DNA of 64,000 nt, taken from assembly GCA_012520575.1 (NCBI GenBank), contig JAAYOB010000002.1, positions 1 through 64,000 of the forward strand, given 5' to 3'. The position numbers and the translations under genes were made by a program. Positions 1-7,989 of this stretch are shown here, in pieces. The notes beneath the pieces were generated by a model. It was given only the letters and a program-made list of their open reading frames with translations. It ran no database searches and had not been told where the DNA came from. Numbering within the stretch: the stretch's first letter is position 1; the number at the start of each line of letters is the position of its first letter. The DNA comes from Candidatus Stramentimicrobium fermentans (GTDB taxonomy: Bacteria > Atribacterota > Phoenicimicrobiia > Phoenicimicrobiales > Stramentimicrobiaceae).

Positions 1-1042
1 CATAAAATTTCTTAAAGATTTCTACGCCTTTTTGGTCAACATCGATATCCTGAAATGCCTCCGGATACATCAATTTCCCTACATAATAGGCATCGACAAT
101 TGCATTTTCTTTGTTGTAGGTATACCAACAGAAGGGCAAGATATAATGTACTTTATTTTCCCGGATTGCCTTAAGCTCTTTAAAAGGACTGGTTTGTAAT
201 TCATTTTCTATAATACCTATGGATACAGGAGATATGAATATTACATCGGGATTCCAACCGACTAATACTTCTTTATCTATATTAACTCCGGAACTCATCT
301 CGGACAATTCTTGGGCAACATTCGGTACATTGGCCCAGTTAAAGGGTGGCCATTGGGGATCGGTTGCGGTCATTCCGTGGGAACCGTAAAAAGCCCGGCC
401 GGCAATATAAGCCGTTAATTTTTGTTCATCGGGAATATTTTTGGTACGCTCGTTCAAATCCCGGGTGTAATATTCCATGATATTGATTAACTGCTCCGCT
501 CGTTCTTTGTTACCTAGAGCTTCTCCGGTAGTCCTTAAAGATTGGTAAAACATCTCATCTTGTTTCGGTGTACCAACAGGATTGGTATATACTGTAATAA
601 CCGGAATCCTGGTCTTATTTTGTAAATCATCCGCCTTTTGCGGATCGCTTGCTCCCATAAAAATGATATCCGGATTTAACTGAATAATCACCTCATGGTT
701 AAATCCGCTTCCTCCTACACCGACATTAACTACCGGCAAATCGTACAATTCAGGGAAAGCCAACATATATGGTAAATCAGAACCCTGCGGGGCTCCCTTT
801 TCATCGGTTTCAGCTTTTTCGCGGTATTCAATACCTACAATCTTGTCGGCTACATCAAAAGAGAGCACTTCCCTAAGAGAACATCCTACTGCCAGAATTC
901 GGTTGACCTCCTGTGGTATCAGCACTTCTCTGCCCAAGGTATCGGCTATCAGAATATCAGATGCCAGGCAATAGGGAGCGAAAATACTGACAAACATTAG
1001 GCTTAAAAAAATAACAAGAATACTTCTTTTTTTACTTAACAT
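1..1042 (-). CDS. FecB/BtuF-type ABC transporter substrate-binding protein, 3' end outside window
   Basis: Reading leftward from ATG at 1042 (GGAGG at -9) gives at least 347 residues with no stop before the window edge, so the C-terminus is missing. The N-terminus is a signal peptide (MLSKKRS, then a hydrophobic run ending near CLAS). The body has the periplasmic-binding-protein pattern of the FecB/BtuF class: two lobes with phrases such as VNRILAVGCSLREVLSF, LNPDIIFMG and WNPDVIFISP. The family binds metal-chelates, haem or cobalamin outside the membrane for an ABC permease, presumably encoded just beyond the left edge. A perfect NikR-type operator in its promoter suggests nickel chelate uptake. 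Family membership is clear; the ligand is inference. Confidence 0.88.
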   Translation of the reverse strand, partial: MLSKKRSILVIFLSLMFVSIFAPYCLASDILIADTLGREVLIPQEVNRILAVGCSLREVLSFDVADKIVGIEYREKAETDEKGAPQGSDLPYMLAFPELYDLPVVNVGVGGSGFNHEVIIQLNPDIIFMGASDPQKADDLQNKTRIPVITVYTNPVGTPKQDEMFYQSLRTTGEALGNKERAEQLINIMEYYTRDLNERTKNIPDEQKLTAYIAGRAFYGSHGMTATDPQWPPFNWANVPNVAQELSEMSSGVNIDKEVLVGWNPDVIFISPVSIGIIENELQTSPFKELKAIRENKVHYILPFCWYTYNKENAIVDAYYVGKLMYPEAFQDIDVDQKGVEIFKKFY

Positions 1043-1068
1043 TACTAACCTCCATCATTTTAAATATT

Positions 1069-1095
1069 GTGTTACTTTTTTAATAATTGTAACAC
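1069..1095. promoter_or_regulatory. NikR-type operator upstream of the binding-protein gene
   Basis: GTGTTAC (1069-1075) and GTAACAC (1089-1095) form a perfect 7-bp inverted repeat separated by 13 bases. This matches the GTGTTAC-N13/14-GTAACAC recognition sequence I recall for nickel-responsive NikR of Geobacter and relatives. On the minus strand a TTGCTT-N16-TACAAT promoter can be drawn with its -10 inside the repeat, 27 bases or more before the ATG at 1042, so binding would block transcription. No nikR gene is visible in this window. Confidence 0.6.
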
Positions 1096-1514
1096 TATTC
1101 TAAAATAAAGCAAGGGGCCGTCTCCATTTTTATAATATAATTAAAAAATGCTTTTAAAATTAACCTCTTTAATGGCTAAGAAAATAATCCTTATTATAAA
1201 ACTGTAGGGCCGGTAAGAGGTAATTCCGGCTAACAGGAAGAAGAAAGATTTATAAAAAGGCTTCAAATAAACTTTTTCATGGGACTAGGTCTGATTTATA
1301 ATAGACAGATAGGAAAAGGAATTTTATTTATTAACCCATAGAGCAGAAAACTATGGGTTCACCCATAGATGAATGGGAAGGTGTCGATATGATAAAAAAT
1401 AACATACAAACAAGGATTTCGGATTATATAGATGAGTGGTGTATAGAAAAAATAGCTTTTTGTATAAATGACATTAATATTTTTAGATATTAATTAAAAA
1501 ATCACAATATTTTA
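1096..1514. other. Intergenic region between divergent genes, with small hairpins
   Basis: No supported gene. AACCCATAG (1333-1341) and CTATGGGTT (1351-1359) form a 9-bp hairpin, followed by a weaker CCCAT/ATGGG repeat (1362-1377). I do not recognise a known riboswitch. A 34-codon frame from ATG 1390 lacks any recognisable content. A half-site TTAGATAT at 1483-1490 matches half of the palindrome at 2053-2066. Confidence 0.4.
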
Positions 1515-1543
1515 TTGACACCTCCTGATATTATTTATATAAT
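1515..1543 (+). promoter_or_regulatory. Consensus sigma-70 promoter of the DtxR-family regulator
   Basis: TTGACA (1515-1520), a 17-base spacer and TATAAT (1538-1543) match the vegetative consensus exactly. It lies 37 bases before the TTG start at 1581, so it should drive the metal-dependent regulator. Confidence 0.8.
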
Positions 1544-1580
1544 CATAAAAAAGTTTTAATATTCTAAATAAGGATTTGTT

Positions 1581-2024
1581 TTGATAAAAGATAAATTATC
1601 CCCAAGAATGGAAGATTACCTGGAAACTATCTCTTTTATTGAAGAGAAAAAAGAAGTAGCCAGAGTCGGTGAGATAGCTGATGCTTTAGGTGTAAAAAGT
1701 TCCAGTGTTAATGTAATGTTAAAGATCTTGTCAGGGAAAGGCCTGCTTGTATATGAAAAATATGGCTATATTAAGCTAACCAAGGCTGGCCGGGAAATAG
1801 CTGAAAAAATAAAAGAAAGGCATCATTTTTTAAATAAGTTTTTGGTGAAATACTTAGGGATATCGCCTGATATAGCAGCCATCGATGCCTGTGGTTTGGA
1901 ACATTCACTGAGCAAAGAGACCTTTGTCCAATTTAAAAAATTTGTTTCTTTTTTAGAAGAAGATAAGGACCATCAAAATATAAATATTCATAAAGAAATT
2001 GAAGAATATAGTAATAAGAAATAG
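1581..2024 (+). CDS. DtxR/MntR-family metal-dependent transcriptional regulator
   Basis: A 147-residue protein of MntR length: an N-terminal winged helix-turn-helix (about 12-70, ARVGEIADALGVKSSSVNVML) and a dimerisation/metal domain. It starts with TTG after AAGGA at suitable spacing. Putative metal ligands by alignment from memory are D12 and E15 (as MntR D8/E11), H81, then C104-x-x-E107-H108. MntR has Glu at the C104 position, whereas DtxR/IdeR has Cys in the same C-x-x-E-H arrangement, so the site is a hybrid of manganese-type and iron-type. The family represses metal uptake genes when loaded. The neighbouring metal-binding proteins and Feo genes are the likely targets; the metal is not settled. 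Confidence 0.9.
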   Translation: MIKDKLSPRMEDYLETISFIEEKKEVARVGEIADALGVKSSSVNVMLKILSGKGLLVYEKYGYIKLTKAGREIAEKIKERHHFLNKFLVKYLGISPDIAAIDACGLEHSLSKETFVQFKKFVSFLEEDKDHQNINIHKEIEEYSNKK

Positions 2025-2506
2025 ATAGTAAATATTTTTTTTAACTTCAGTTTTAGATATATCTAACATAATAAGATGATTAAAACATATTACTGGTTAT
2101 AACCAAACATATGGTGTTAGCTACAGGCAAATGAAAAAAGTTTCTATAGAAACAATTTACTGATTGATATTCAAAAAATTCAGGGGATGAGGATAAAAAA
2201 TGTATTAATCAGAATAGAAGGCATACATTTTTGTAACCATATTGAGAAGGAGTTTCATTATCATAGATAGGTTAGTCGCTTTGTTAATAAAATAGCTTCT
2301 TGGATTAGGGGAAAGGCAACATAAGGACTTTTAAAATAATATTACTTAAAAAAGGAGGTGGATTGTTTTCAACTTTTCGTTTGGCTGGCAAAATTGAGTT
2401 TTAATGCAAGTAGTGTATTGATATTAGTTAATGGAGATATAGCGAGGATTTCTCCGTACAGGCAAGGATTTACTGTGAATTAGAAGAAAGTAGAGGTAAT
2501 TTTAAC
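2025..2506. other. Regulatory/non-coding stretch upstream of zinT with palindromes
   Basis: No gene I can support. TTAGATATATCTAA (2053-2066) is a perfect 14-bp palindrome of the TTAG-N6-CTAA form seen in DtxR-family operators. TGGTTATAACCA (2092-2103) is a second perfect palindrome. A very strong Shine-Dalgarno (AAGGAGGTG, near 2352) is followed only by a TTG-started 13-codon frame, so it may belong to a decayed gene or a leader peptide. The remaining short frames show no family resemblance. Confidence 0.4.
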
Positions 2507-3148
2507 ATGATAAGAAATAGATTAACAATAGTTATTGCTGGCATGTTAGTTCTTGTATTAATGGCTTACGGTATCGGAATGGCACAAGAAGAAAGTGAAG
2601 TGTCCGATTTATCCTTGTGGGAAGGAGAGAATGAAACCTATGTGAATATTTTTGATACAGCAAGTGCGGGCGAGTTATTTAACGAGATAGCTAAATATGT
2701 TGAAGGTTATGATGGCGAAATGGTCCGCAATTTCTATAACAAATTTTACGAGACTCCATTTTCTACAATAAGGATAATGGGGAAGAAGACCGTTATTTTT
2801 GATGAAGAGATTGAGGCGGATTACGAATATATTGGGGTGTTAAATACAAAATGGGGAGAATACAATATTGCATGGCATATCTTTAGAACGGATAACAGCC
2901 GGGCAATCGATGCTGGCTACAGACATCTAATCCTTATGCCTTATCACGGCCATGGTGAAGGAAGCATAAGGCATTGTCATATGCGTTATGGCAATGAAAA
3001 TTTTGATTTCTTAACCACGGATCCGTCAATTTCCAATTGGTGGCCCACTCTTTATAGACCCAATGAGGTGAATAAGGAAGAAGTGGTTAAGAATATGATG
3101 GGGCAGGCAAAAATGCTTGCTGATACGCTGAAAACGTCTGAAAAATAG
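2507..3148 (+). CDS. zinT: ZinT/YodA-family secreted metal-binding protein
   Basis: 213 residues with an N-terminal signal peptide (hydrophobic to about 26, GMAQ). The rest follows the ZinT domain: LWEGENETYVN near the start, a central YNKFYETPFSTIRIMGKKTVIF, then the His cluster H147-G-H149 and H156-C-H158, and NWWPTLYRP near the end. In known ZinT proteins three such His residues bind zinc or cadmium, and the protein delivers zinc to an ABC binding protein. Here the usual HFH motif is HCH, which adds a thiol. It heads a run of three secreted proteins leading to the split FeoB, so it may chaperone the imported metal at the cell surface. Confidence 0.88.
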   Translation: MIRNRLTIVIAGMLVLVLMAYGIGMAQEESEVSDLSLWEGENETYVNIFDTASAGELFNEIAKYVEGYDGEMVRNFYNKFYETPFSTIRIMGKKTVIFDEEIEADYEYIGVLNTKWGEYNIAWHIFRTDNSRAIDAGYRHLILMPYHGHGEGSIRHCHMRYGNENFDFLTTDPSISNWWPTLYRPNEVNKEEVVKNMMGQAKMLADTLKTSEK

Positions 3149-3180
3149 ATAGCCGGGAAAAGAAAACAGCGGAATTAGCT

Positions 3181-3256
3181 GACCTTAGCCTTTGAGATTT
3201 TAATTATCAATAATCAAACTTAGCTTGAGCTTGACCGGGCGAGCAAGGCTAAGGTC
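3181..3256. repeat. Long-range inverted repeat between zinT and the HTP-protein gene
   Basis: GACCTTAGCCTT (3181-3192) and AAGGCTAAGGTC (3245-3256) are a perfect 12-bp inverted repeat enclosing about 52 bases. No T-tract follows, so an RNA leader structure or processing site is more likely than a simple terminator. It does not match a riboswitch I know. Confidence 0.5.
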
Positions 3257-3341
3257 GTCATTCATAAGAATAATATAACAAAATTTATTTAAGTATTTTG
3301 TGCAGCGAAAAAAGGAAAAATAAAAAAAGGAGATTGAGAAA

Positions 3342-3914
3342 GTGTTTAAAAAAATAAACTTACTTTTAACAGTCGTTGTTTTGGGCATGCTAGCAATCAT
3401 GCCGGTCAATGCCCATACCCCGATGCTTTATGTAGATGATTACGGAGACGGCACTGTTTATTTGGAAGGTGGCTATTCTGATGGTTCTTCTGCCTCCGGG
3501 GTTGAGATATTGTTGGTAGAGGACAAGCCCTTCGCAAATGATACCAAAGCAAGAGACAGCTATCTTGAATTGATTTTCCGTAATGAAGATTTTATAGATT
3601 TACGGAATGCATATCTAAAGTATATTGCTGAAAAAGGAAATGAATCCGAGATTTTAAAACTTACCAAGATAGAAGGAGATAGGGTTACTTTTAATGAACA
3701 AAACGAAGAAGTAGATTTTAGTAAACTACAACCTGAAATGTATCAGGAAAAACAGCTCATTATTTTTAGAAGTGCTTTAGATGAATACAGCTCGTTGAAT
3801 CTTCCAAAACCGGATGGGGCATATCTGGTGGTATTAAATGGAGGACCGGGCCATATCGTTGAAAAGAAAGGTCCGGTACTGACAGACGAAGAGAGGGAAT
3901 TTCTTAGTGAATAA
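3342..3914 (+). CDS. Secreted HTP-type protein associated with Ni/Co transport loci
   Basis: 190 residues, GTG start preceded by AAGGAG. The signal peptide ends at VNA, so cleavage would leave His as the mature N-terminus (HTPMLYVDDYGDGT), a possible metal-binding amino-terminal His. The stretch DGTVYLEGGYSDGSSASG resembles short secreted proteins found beside cobalt/nickel transporters in sulfate reducers and other anaerobes (my recollection, not a search). The C-terminal half is unfamiliar and charged. It sits between zinT and a DUF4198 gene, all in one direction, and is likely co-expressed. The function as a metal-uptake accessory is inference. Confidence 0.65.
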   Translation: MFKKINLLLTVVVLGMLAIMPVNAHTPMLYVDDYGDGTVYLEGGYSDGSSASGVEILLVEDKPFANDTKARDSYLELIFRNEDFIDLRNAYLKYIAEKGNESEILKLTKIEGDRVTFNEQNEEVDFSKLQPEMYQEKQLIIFRSALDEYSSLNLPKPDGAYLVVLNGGPGHIVEKKGPVLTDEEREFLSE

Positions 3915-3971
3915 ATAAAGAGAAATATTATCAATTACGAATAATAAAAATAATAAAAAGGAGACAATTTA

Positions 3972-4751
3972 ATGAAAAAATGTATCATTTTGTTTGTAGC
4001 AATGTTACTGATAATGGGTACTGCATTTAGCGCCTCAGCGCATTTTCAAGTCATTCTACCTTCAGATGATCTTATCAATGATGGTGAAAGTACAGAATTA
4101 GAAATTCAGTTGATATTTACCCATCCCAGTGAAGCCTCTCATACCATGGATATGGAAAAACCGGAATTGTTTGGCGTACTGCATAAAGGGAAAAAAGTGG
4201 ATCTAACTAAGACTCTGGAGTCTTTCACTTTTCATGGCGGAGATGCCTGGAAAGCCTCTTTTAACGCGAAGGGATTTGGAGACTTCTTGTTTTATTTGGT
4301 ACCTGCCCCTTATTATGAATCAGCTGAAGATAAATATATCACCCAGATAACCAAAGTAGTGGTAAATAATCTGGGAATGCCTACAGACTGGGATGCAGAG
4401 CTTGATTTACAGGCAGAGATCGTACCGCTTAACAAACCTTATGGCCTTTGGACCGGAAATGTATTTCAGGGTGTTGTCAAAATGGATGGCGAACCGGTTC
4501 CTTATGCTGAAGTGGAAGTTGAAAGAATCAATTCTCAAGCCTTCAGTGGTTTAGCAGGGGAAGAGCCGAAGTTTCCTTCTGATGCCCATATAACACAGGT
4601 AATTCGGGCAGACGAAAATGGTGTTTTTACTTATGGTATACCTAAATCAGGATGGTGGGGATTTGCTGCCTTAATGGAAGGAGAGGAAATTAAAGGCAAA
4701 GACCATGAAATAGGAGCAGTTATGTGGGTTAAAGCTTACGATTTGAATTAA
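3972..4751 (+). CDS. DUF4198 secreted protein, NikK-like nickel transport accessory
   Basis: 259 residues with a signal peptide ending SASA, again leaving His at the mature N-terminus (HFQVILPSDDLI). The body fits DUF4198: an Ig-like front half (TELEIQLIFTHPSE, HTMDMEKP) and a carboxypeptidase-regulatory-like back half (VVKMDGEPVPYAEVEVE, DENGVFTYGIPKSGWW). Members labelled NikK accompany nickel energy-coupling transporters. No CbiMNQO genes are visible here; the next gene is a FeoB-type permease. AAAGGAG lies before the ATG. The family call is firm; nickel specificity is an inference supported by the NikR box at 1069-1095. Confidence 0.75.
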   Translation: MKKCIILFVAMLLIMGTAFSASAHFQVILPSDDLINDGESTELEIQLIFTHPSEASHTMDMEKPELFGVLHKGKKVDLTKTLESFTFHGGDAWKASFNAKGFGDFLFYLVPAPYYESAEDKYITQITKVVVNNLGMPTDWDAELDLQAEIVPLNKPYGLWTGNVFQGVVKMDGEPVPYAEVEVERINSQAFSGLAGEEPKFPSDAHITQVIRADENGVFTYGIPKSGWWGFAALMEGEEIKGKDHEIGAVMWVKAYDLN

Positions 4752-4788
4752 AACTTAAGATTTGTAGTATATAAATAAGAGAAACTGC

Positions 4789-4833
4789 AAGAATATCTTG
4801 CATAATAAGTTCTACTTTATGCAAGATATTCTT
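4789..4833 (+). repeat. Strong 17-bp hairpin between the DUF4198 gene and feoB
   Basis: Two arms (4789-4805 and 4817-4833) are perfectly complementary over 17 bp with an 11-base loop. Only a weak T-rich stretch follows, so it may be an attenuator, an mRNA stabiliser for the upstream genes or an imperfect terminator. The motif GCAAGAT recurs just downstream. Confidence 0.6.
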
Positions 4834-4889
4834 CTGATTCTACGCAAGATCTAAGATAGACAAGATGAACTTTAAAGGGGATTTGTTGT

Positions 4890-6716
4890 ATGGATAGGAA
4901 CATCATAGATTATGTTGAGAAAAAAAGAGAAGAAATCAAAGAGAAAGAAGGGAAAGATCCTGAAAGGATTATTTCACTGCAGTATAATAAAAGAGCGATG
5001 CAAATTGCTTCAAAATGCATAAAAGAAACTAAAAAAGGGCAGCAATCTTTAACCAGTAAAATTGACAAAATTGTTTTAAATAGATATTTTGGCCCGATTA
5101 TTCTGTTAGGTATTATCTATCTCTTATACCATTTTAGTATTGTTCAAGGTTACAAGATAACCAATTACACCTGGCCAATTTTAGCATCATTCAGGGATTT
5201 AATTATTTTGATTCTCCCCCCGGAAGGTTTGCTTTTCGATCCGTTATTGCGCTCCATGACCCTTAGCGTGGTTGATGGTGTTCTGGCTGTTTTAAATTAT
5301 ATTCCTATTTTTGCCATCCTGTATACCTTGGTGGCTGTCCTGGAAGATGTTGGCTATATACCTCGAATGACTTTTATTATGGATCGGGTTTTCCGTCATT
5401 TTGGACTACATGGGCAGTCATTGTTCCCTCTTGTTTTAGGTGGCGTGTTTGTTGGTGGTTGCGCTATCCCAGGCGTTATGGCTACCAGAGGAATAAAGGA
5501 CGAGAGAGCTCGTTTGGCAACTATTCTTATCGTTCCGCTTATGAATTGTGCGGCTAAGACCCCCTTGTATCTTCTTCTAATCGGTATATTTTTTGCCCAG
5601 TATCAAAGTTTTGTTATATTTTTTATGGCTACAATTACGTTGATTATTGCCCTTAGTGTCAGCAAGTTATTTTCGTTAACAATCCTAAAGAATAAAGAAC
5701 AAGCACCTTTTGTTTTAGAGATGCCCCCCTATCATTTACCTACCGTTGGCGGTGTTTTAAGAAGATGTATTGAGAGATTATGGATATTTATCAGAAAGAT
5801 GGTCACCGTAGTTGTGGCAGTCATGATTCTAGTGTTTGTTTTGACAAATTTTCCAGGCATTAATCAAGAATCGAGAAGTAATTATCAATCACAAATGAAT
5901 CGGATTGTTGACAAGTTTTACCGTAGTATAGGAGAAGAATCTCCTTATCGTGCTGTACTTTCAGGAGATAATCTGGAAAGCTATATCAACTATAGCAATG
6001 ATTATAGTTTGGCAAAACGGGGTGCAAATGGCGCAAAAAAGGAAGACATAATTGAGCAAAAGTTTAGGGAAAGAAACAAAGATTTTTACATCATTGCCAA
6101 TAGAGGAATATATAGAGAAGAGGGTGAGCTTACAAGAGATAAAGATGCCATACAGGTATCTAAGGCGCTTACTCAGTTTGAACGAAGCAGAAAAGAAATA
6201 AGAGCCGAGATACACGACAAGACTGTTATTGGCAGTGTGCTTGGTTTTGTTGGCCGTAAATTAGAGCCAATAACTAAATACGCCGGATTTAATTGGCGGG
6301 TCAATATTGCCCTGATCAGTTCTTTTGCTACAAAAGAAAGCAGTGTCGCAACTTTAGGCAGTATCTATAAATCAGACGAAGGGGCAAGTTTGGAACAAAA
6401 GGTTGCTGAACAGGAAACAGGATGGACCCCACTACATGCACTTGCCATTATGTTGTTTATGGCCATGTATCCGCCGTGTATTCCTACGCTGTTGGCTGTA
6501 CGATTGGAAACCGGTAGTACCAAATGGATGCTCTTTGCTACTTTTTATCCTATTATTTTGGGTTCCATTATTGCAGTGCTTATTTTTAGTGGAGGGAGTT
6601 CGTTAGGTCTTACCGGTATACAGGCGGTAATATGGTTTTATGTTTTAGCAATTATTGTAATGATCTTAATGGGTCTTATTAAAAATAGAACCGATGAAAT
6701 TAATGATAATTTGTAA
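4890..6716 (+). CDS. feoB: FeoB membrane half (GTPase domain encoded separately)
   Basis: 608 residues. The first 65 or so are a charged helical segment that corresponds to the end of the FeoB helical spacer (SLTSKIDKIVLNRYFG). Gate-type membrane repeats follow: DVGYIPRMTFIMDR, GLHGQSLFPL, GGCAIPGVMATRG (the conserved Cys-Pro motif), PLMNCAAKTPLY, and in the second repeat NIALISSFATKESSVATLGSIY and MYPPCIPTLLAV. No P-loop is present. The GTPase half is the gene at 7281-7964, after two feoA genes. About residues 323-455 are a hydrophilic, Lys/Glu-rich insertion between the two repeats, larger than I expect in ordinary FeoB. FeoB imports ferrous iron; the neighbours hint that nickel or another divalent metal could be carried. 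Confidence 0.88.
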   Translation: MDRNIIDYVEKKREEIKEKEGKDPERIISLQYNKRAMQIASKCIKETKKGQQSLTSKIDKIVLNRYFGPIILLGIIYLLYHFSIVQGYKITNYTWPILASFRDLIILILPPEGLLFDPLLRSMTLSVVDGVLAVLNYIPIFAILYTLVAVLEDVGYIPRMTFIMDRVFRHFGLHGQSLFPLVLGGVFVGGCAIPGVMATRGIKDERARLATILIVPLMNCAAKTPLYLLLIGIFFAQYQSFVIFFMATITLIIALSVSKLFSLTILKNKEQAPFVLEMPPYHLPTVGGVLRRCIERLWIFIRKMVTVVVAVMILVFVLTNFPGINQESRSNYQSQMNRIVDKFYRSIGEESPYRAVLSGDNLESYINYSNDYSLAKRGANGAKKEDIIEQKFRERNKDFYIIANRGIYREEGELTRDKDAIQVSKALTQFERSRKEIRAEIHDKTVIGSVLGFVGRKLEPITKYAGFNWRVNIALISSFATKESSVATLGSIYKSDEGASLEQKVAEQETGWTPLHALAIMLFMAMYPPCIPTLLAVRLETGSTKWMLFATFYPIILGSIIAVLIFSGGSSLGLTGIQAVIWFYVLAIIVMILMGLIKNRTDEINDNL

Positions 6717-6770
6717 TCCAATAAAAAATTTATTAACCAGATAAATAACCAGGAAATGGAGAATCAGAGA

Positions 6771-7025
6771 ATGGTGTTTAATCAATCTAAAATTATACCA
6801 CTGGCTCAACTTAAAGCAGGGCAAAAAGGCCGGGTAACTTTAGTCGGGCTTTGTGGAGGAAGAGATTTTTCTCAACATTTGCATGATATGGGTATTATTG
6901 AAGGATCAGAAATTGAAGTGATTACCCCCGGTAGGCCAGGTCCTTTTTTGGTCAACATAAATAATACATCTTTGGCTATCGGTCAGGGAGTGGCCGGCAA
7001 AATCATGATTGAAGAGAGAAGATAG
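6771..7025 (+). CDS. feoA: FeoA-domain protein, first copy
   Basis: 84 residues of SH3-like FeoA fold (LAQLKAGQKGRVTLVGLCGG, LHDMGIIEGSEIEVI, LAIGQGVAGKI). I chose ATG 6771 because GGAG lies 9 bases upstream; an ATG at 6756 has no site. FeoA proteins bind FeoB and modulate its activity in the cytoplasm. It lies between the two FeoB halves. Confidence 0.85.
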   Translation: MVFNQSKIIPLAQLKAGQKGRVTLVGLCGGRDFSQHLHDMGIIEGSEIEVITPGRPGPFLVNINNTSLAIGQGVAGKIMIEERR

Positions 7026-7041
7026 AGGAGGAAGTTTTTCT

Positions 7042-7284
7042 ATGTCAAAAAACAAAGCATTCTATTTGAACCAATTAAAACCCGGTCAAAAATGTAAGTT
7101 GGTTGATGTTAATATAGGTGGGGCTACAGGTCAGAGATTAACAGATATGGGCTTTATTCCGGGTGTTGAGATAGAAGTGTTACGCAATGCTCCCTTAGTT
7201 GATCCGGTTGAATTGAAAATAAGGGGTTACAATGTGAGCATTCGTCATTCTGACGCCAAATATATAGAGGTAAATATTTTATGA
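7042..7284 (+). CDS. feoA: FeoA-domain protein, second copy
   Basis: 80 residues, again FeoA-like (LNQLKPGQKCKLVDVN, QRLTDMGFIPGVEIEVL, LKIRGYNVSIRHSDAKYIEV). ATG 7042 follows GAGGAGG. Its stop overlaps the ATG of the G-domain gene by four bases (ATGA), which implies translational coupling. It is diverged from the first copy, so the two probably have different contacts on the split transporter. Confidence 0.87.
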   Translation: MSKNKAFYLNQLKPGQKCKLVDVNIGGATGQRLTDMGFIPGVEIEVLRNAPLVDPVELKIRGYNVSIRHSDAKYIEVNIL

Positions 7285-7964
7285 ATAAGAACAAACAAGA
7301 ATATATCGTTGCGGTAGCAGGGCAGCCAAATTCCGGTAAATCTACTGTCTTTAATATGTTAACCGGAGCCAGGCAATTTGTAGCTAATTATCCCGGCGTT
7401 ACGGTAGAGAAAAGGATTGGTATTTATTCTTATCAGGGGCAAAAGATCAAATTGGTTGATTTGCCCGGAACCTATAGCCTGACTTCATACAGTTTAGAAG
7501 AAAGAGTTGCCCGCAACTTTTTAATAAACGAAAACCCTGATCTGGTACTGAATATTGCCGATGCTTCCAATCTGGAACGCCATCTCGTCTTAACTGTCCA
7601 GCTTTTAGAGATGGGCATGCCCTTAGTCGTTGCTTTAAATATGATGGATATTTCCAAAGGTAGAGGATTTGAAATTGATGAAGAGAGCCTTGCTAAAGAA
7701 CTTGGAGTGCCCGTTGTTCCGACTATTGCCCAAAAAGGAAGAGGGAAAGAAGAATTGCGGCAGGCTATTTTAAAAGGTTGCCTTGGCAAAGATAAGTACA
7801 AGAATAGTCTTGTAGTAGATTATGGTCAAAAAATAGAACAAATTTTAGATGAGTTGACACAGAATATTGCTAATGATAATAGGTATTCTAATTATAATCC
7901 CCGCTGGCTGGCAATCAAACTATTAGCCGGTGATACGGAAGTAAGGAGTATGTTCCACCAATGA
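7281..7964 (+). CDS. feoB: FeoB GTPase half (stand-alone G domain)
   Basis: 227 residues covering only the FeoB G domain and the start of the helical spacer. Visible motifs: G1 GQPNSGKST, G2-region NYPGVTVEK, G3 DLPGTYSLTSYS, G4 NMMD, and a G5-like TIAQKGRG. It ends RWLAIKLLAGDTEVRSMFHQ, exactly where an ordinary FeoB would continue into the segment that begins the 4890-6716 protein. The two genes therefore tile one FeoB with the order of halves reversed. Translation is coupled to feoA by a four-base overlap. Confidence 0.92.
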   Translation: MNKNKQEYIVAVAGQPNSGKSTVFNMLTGARQFVANYPGVTVEKRIGIYSYQGQKIKLVDLPGTYSLTSYSLEERVARNFLINENPDLVLNIADASNLERHLVLTVQLLEMGMPLVVALNMMDISKGRGFEIDEESLAKELGVPVVPTIAQKGRGKEELRQAILKGCLGKDKYKNSLVVDYGQKIEQILDELTQNIANDNRYSNYNPRWLAIKLLAGDTEVRSMFHQ

Positions 7965-7989
7965 GGAATTAATGAAGGAGAAAATAGTT

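Noticed and set aside
1390-1494. 34-codon ATG frame before the DtxR-family gene
   Set aside because: Weak ribosome site, no recognisable content, and it runs up to the promoter of the regulator.
2345-2404. Very strong Shine-Dalgarno with a 13-codon TTG frame
   Set aside because: Product too short and featureless; mentioned only within the gap entry as a possible relic or leader.
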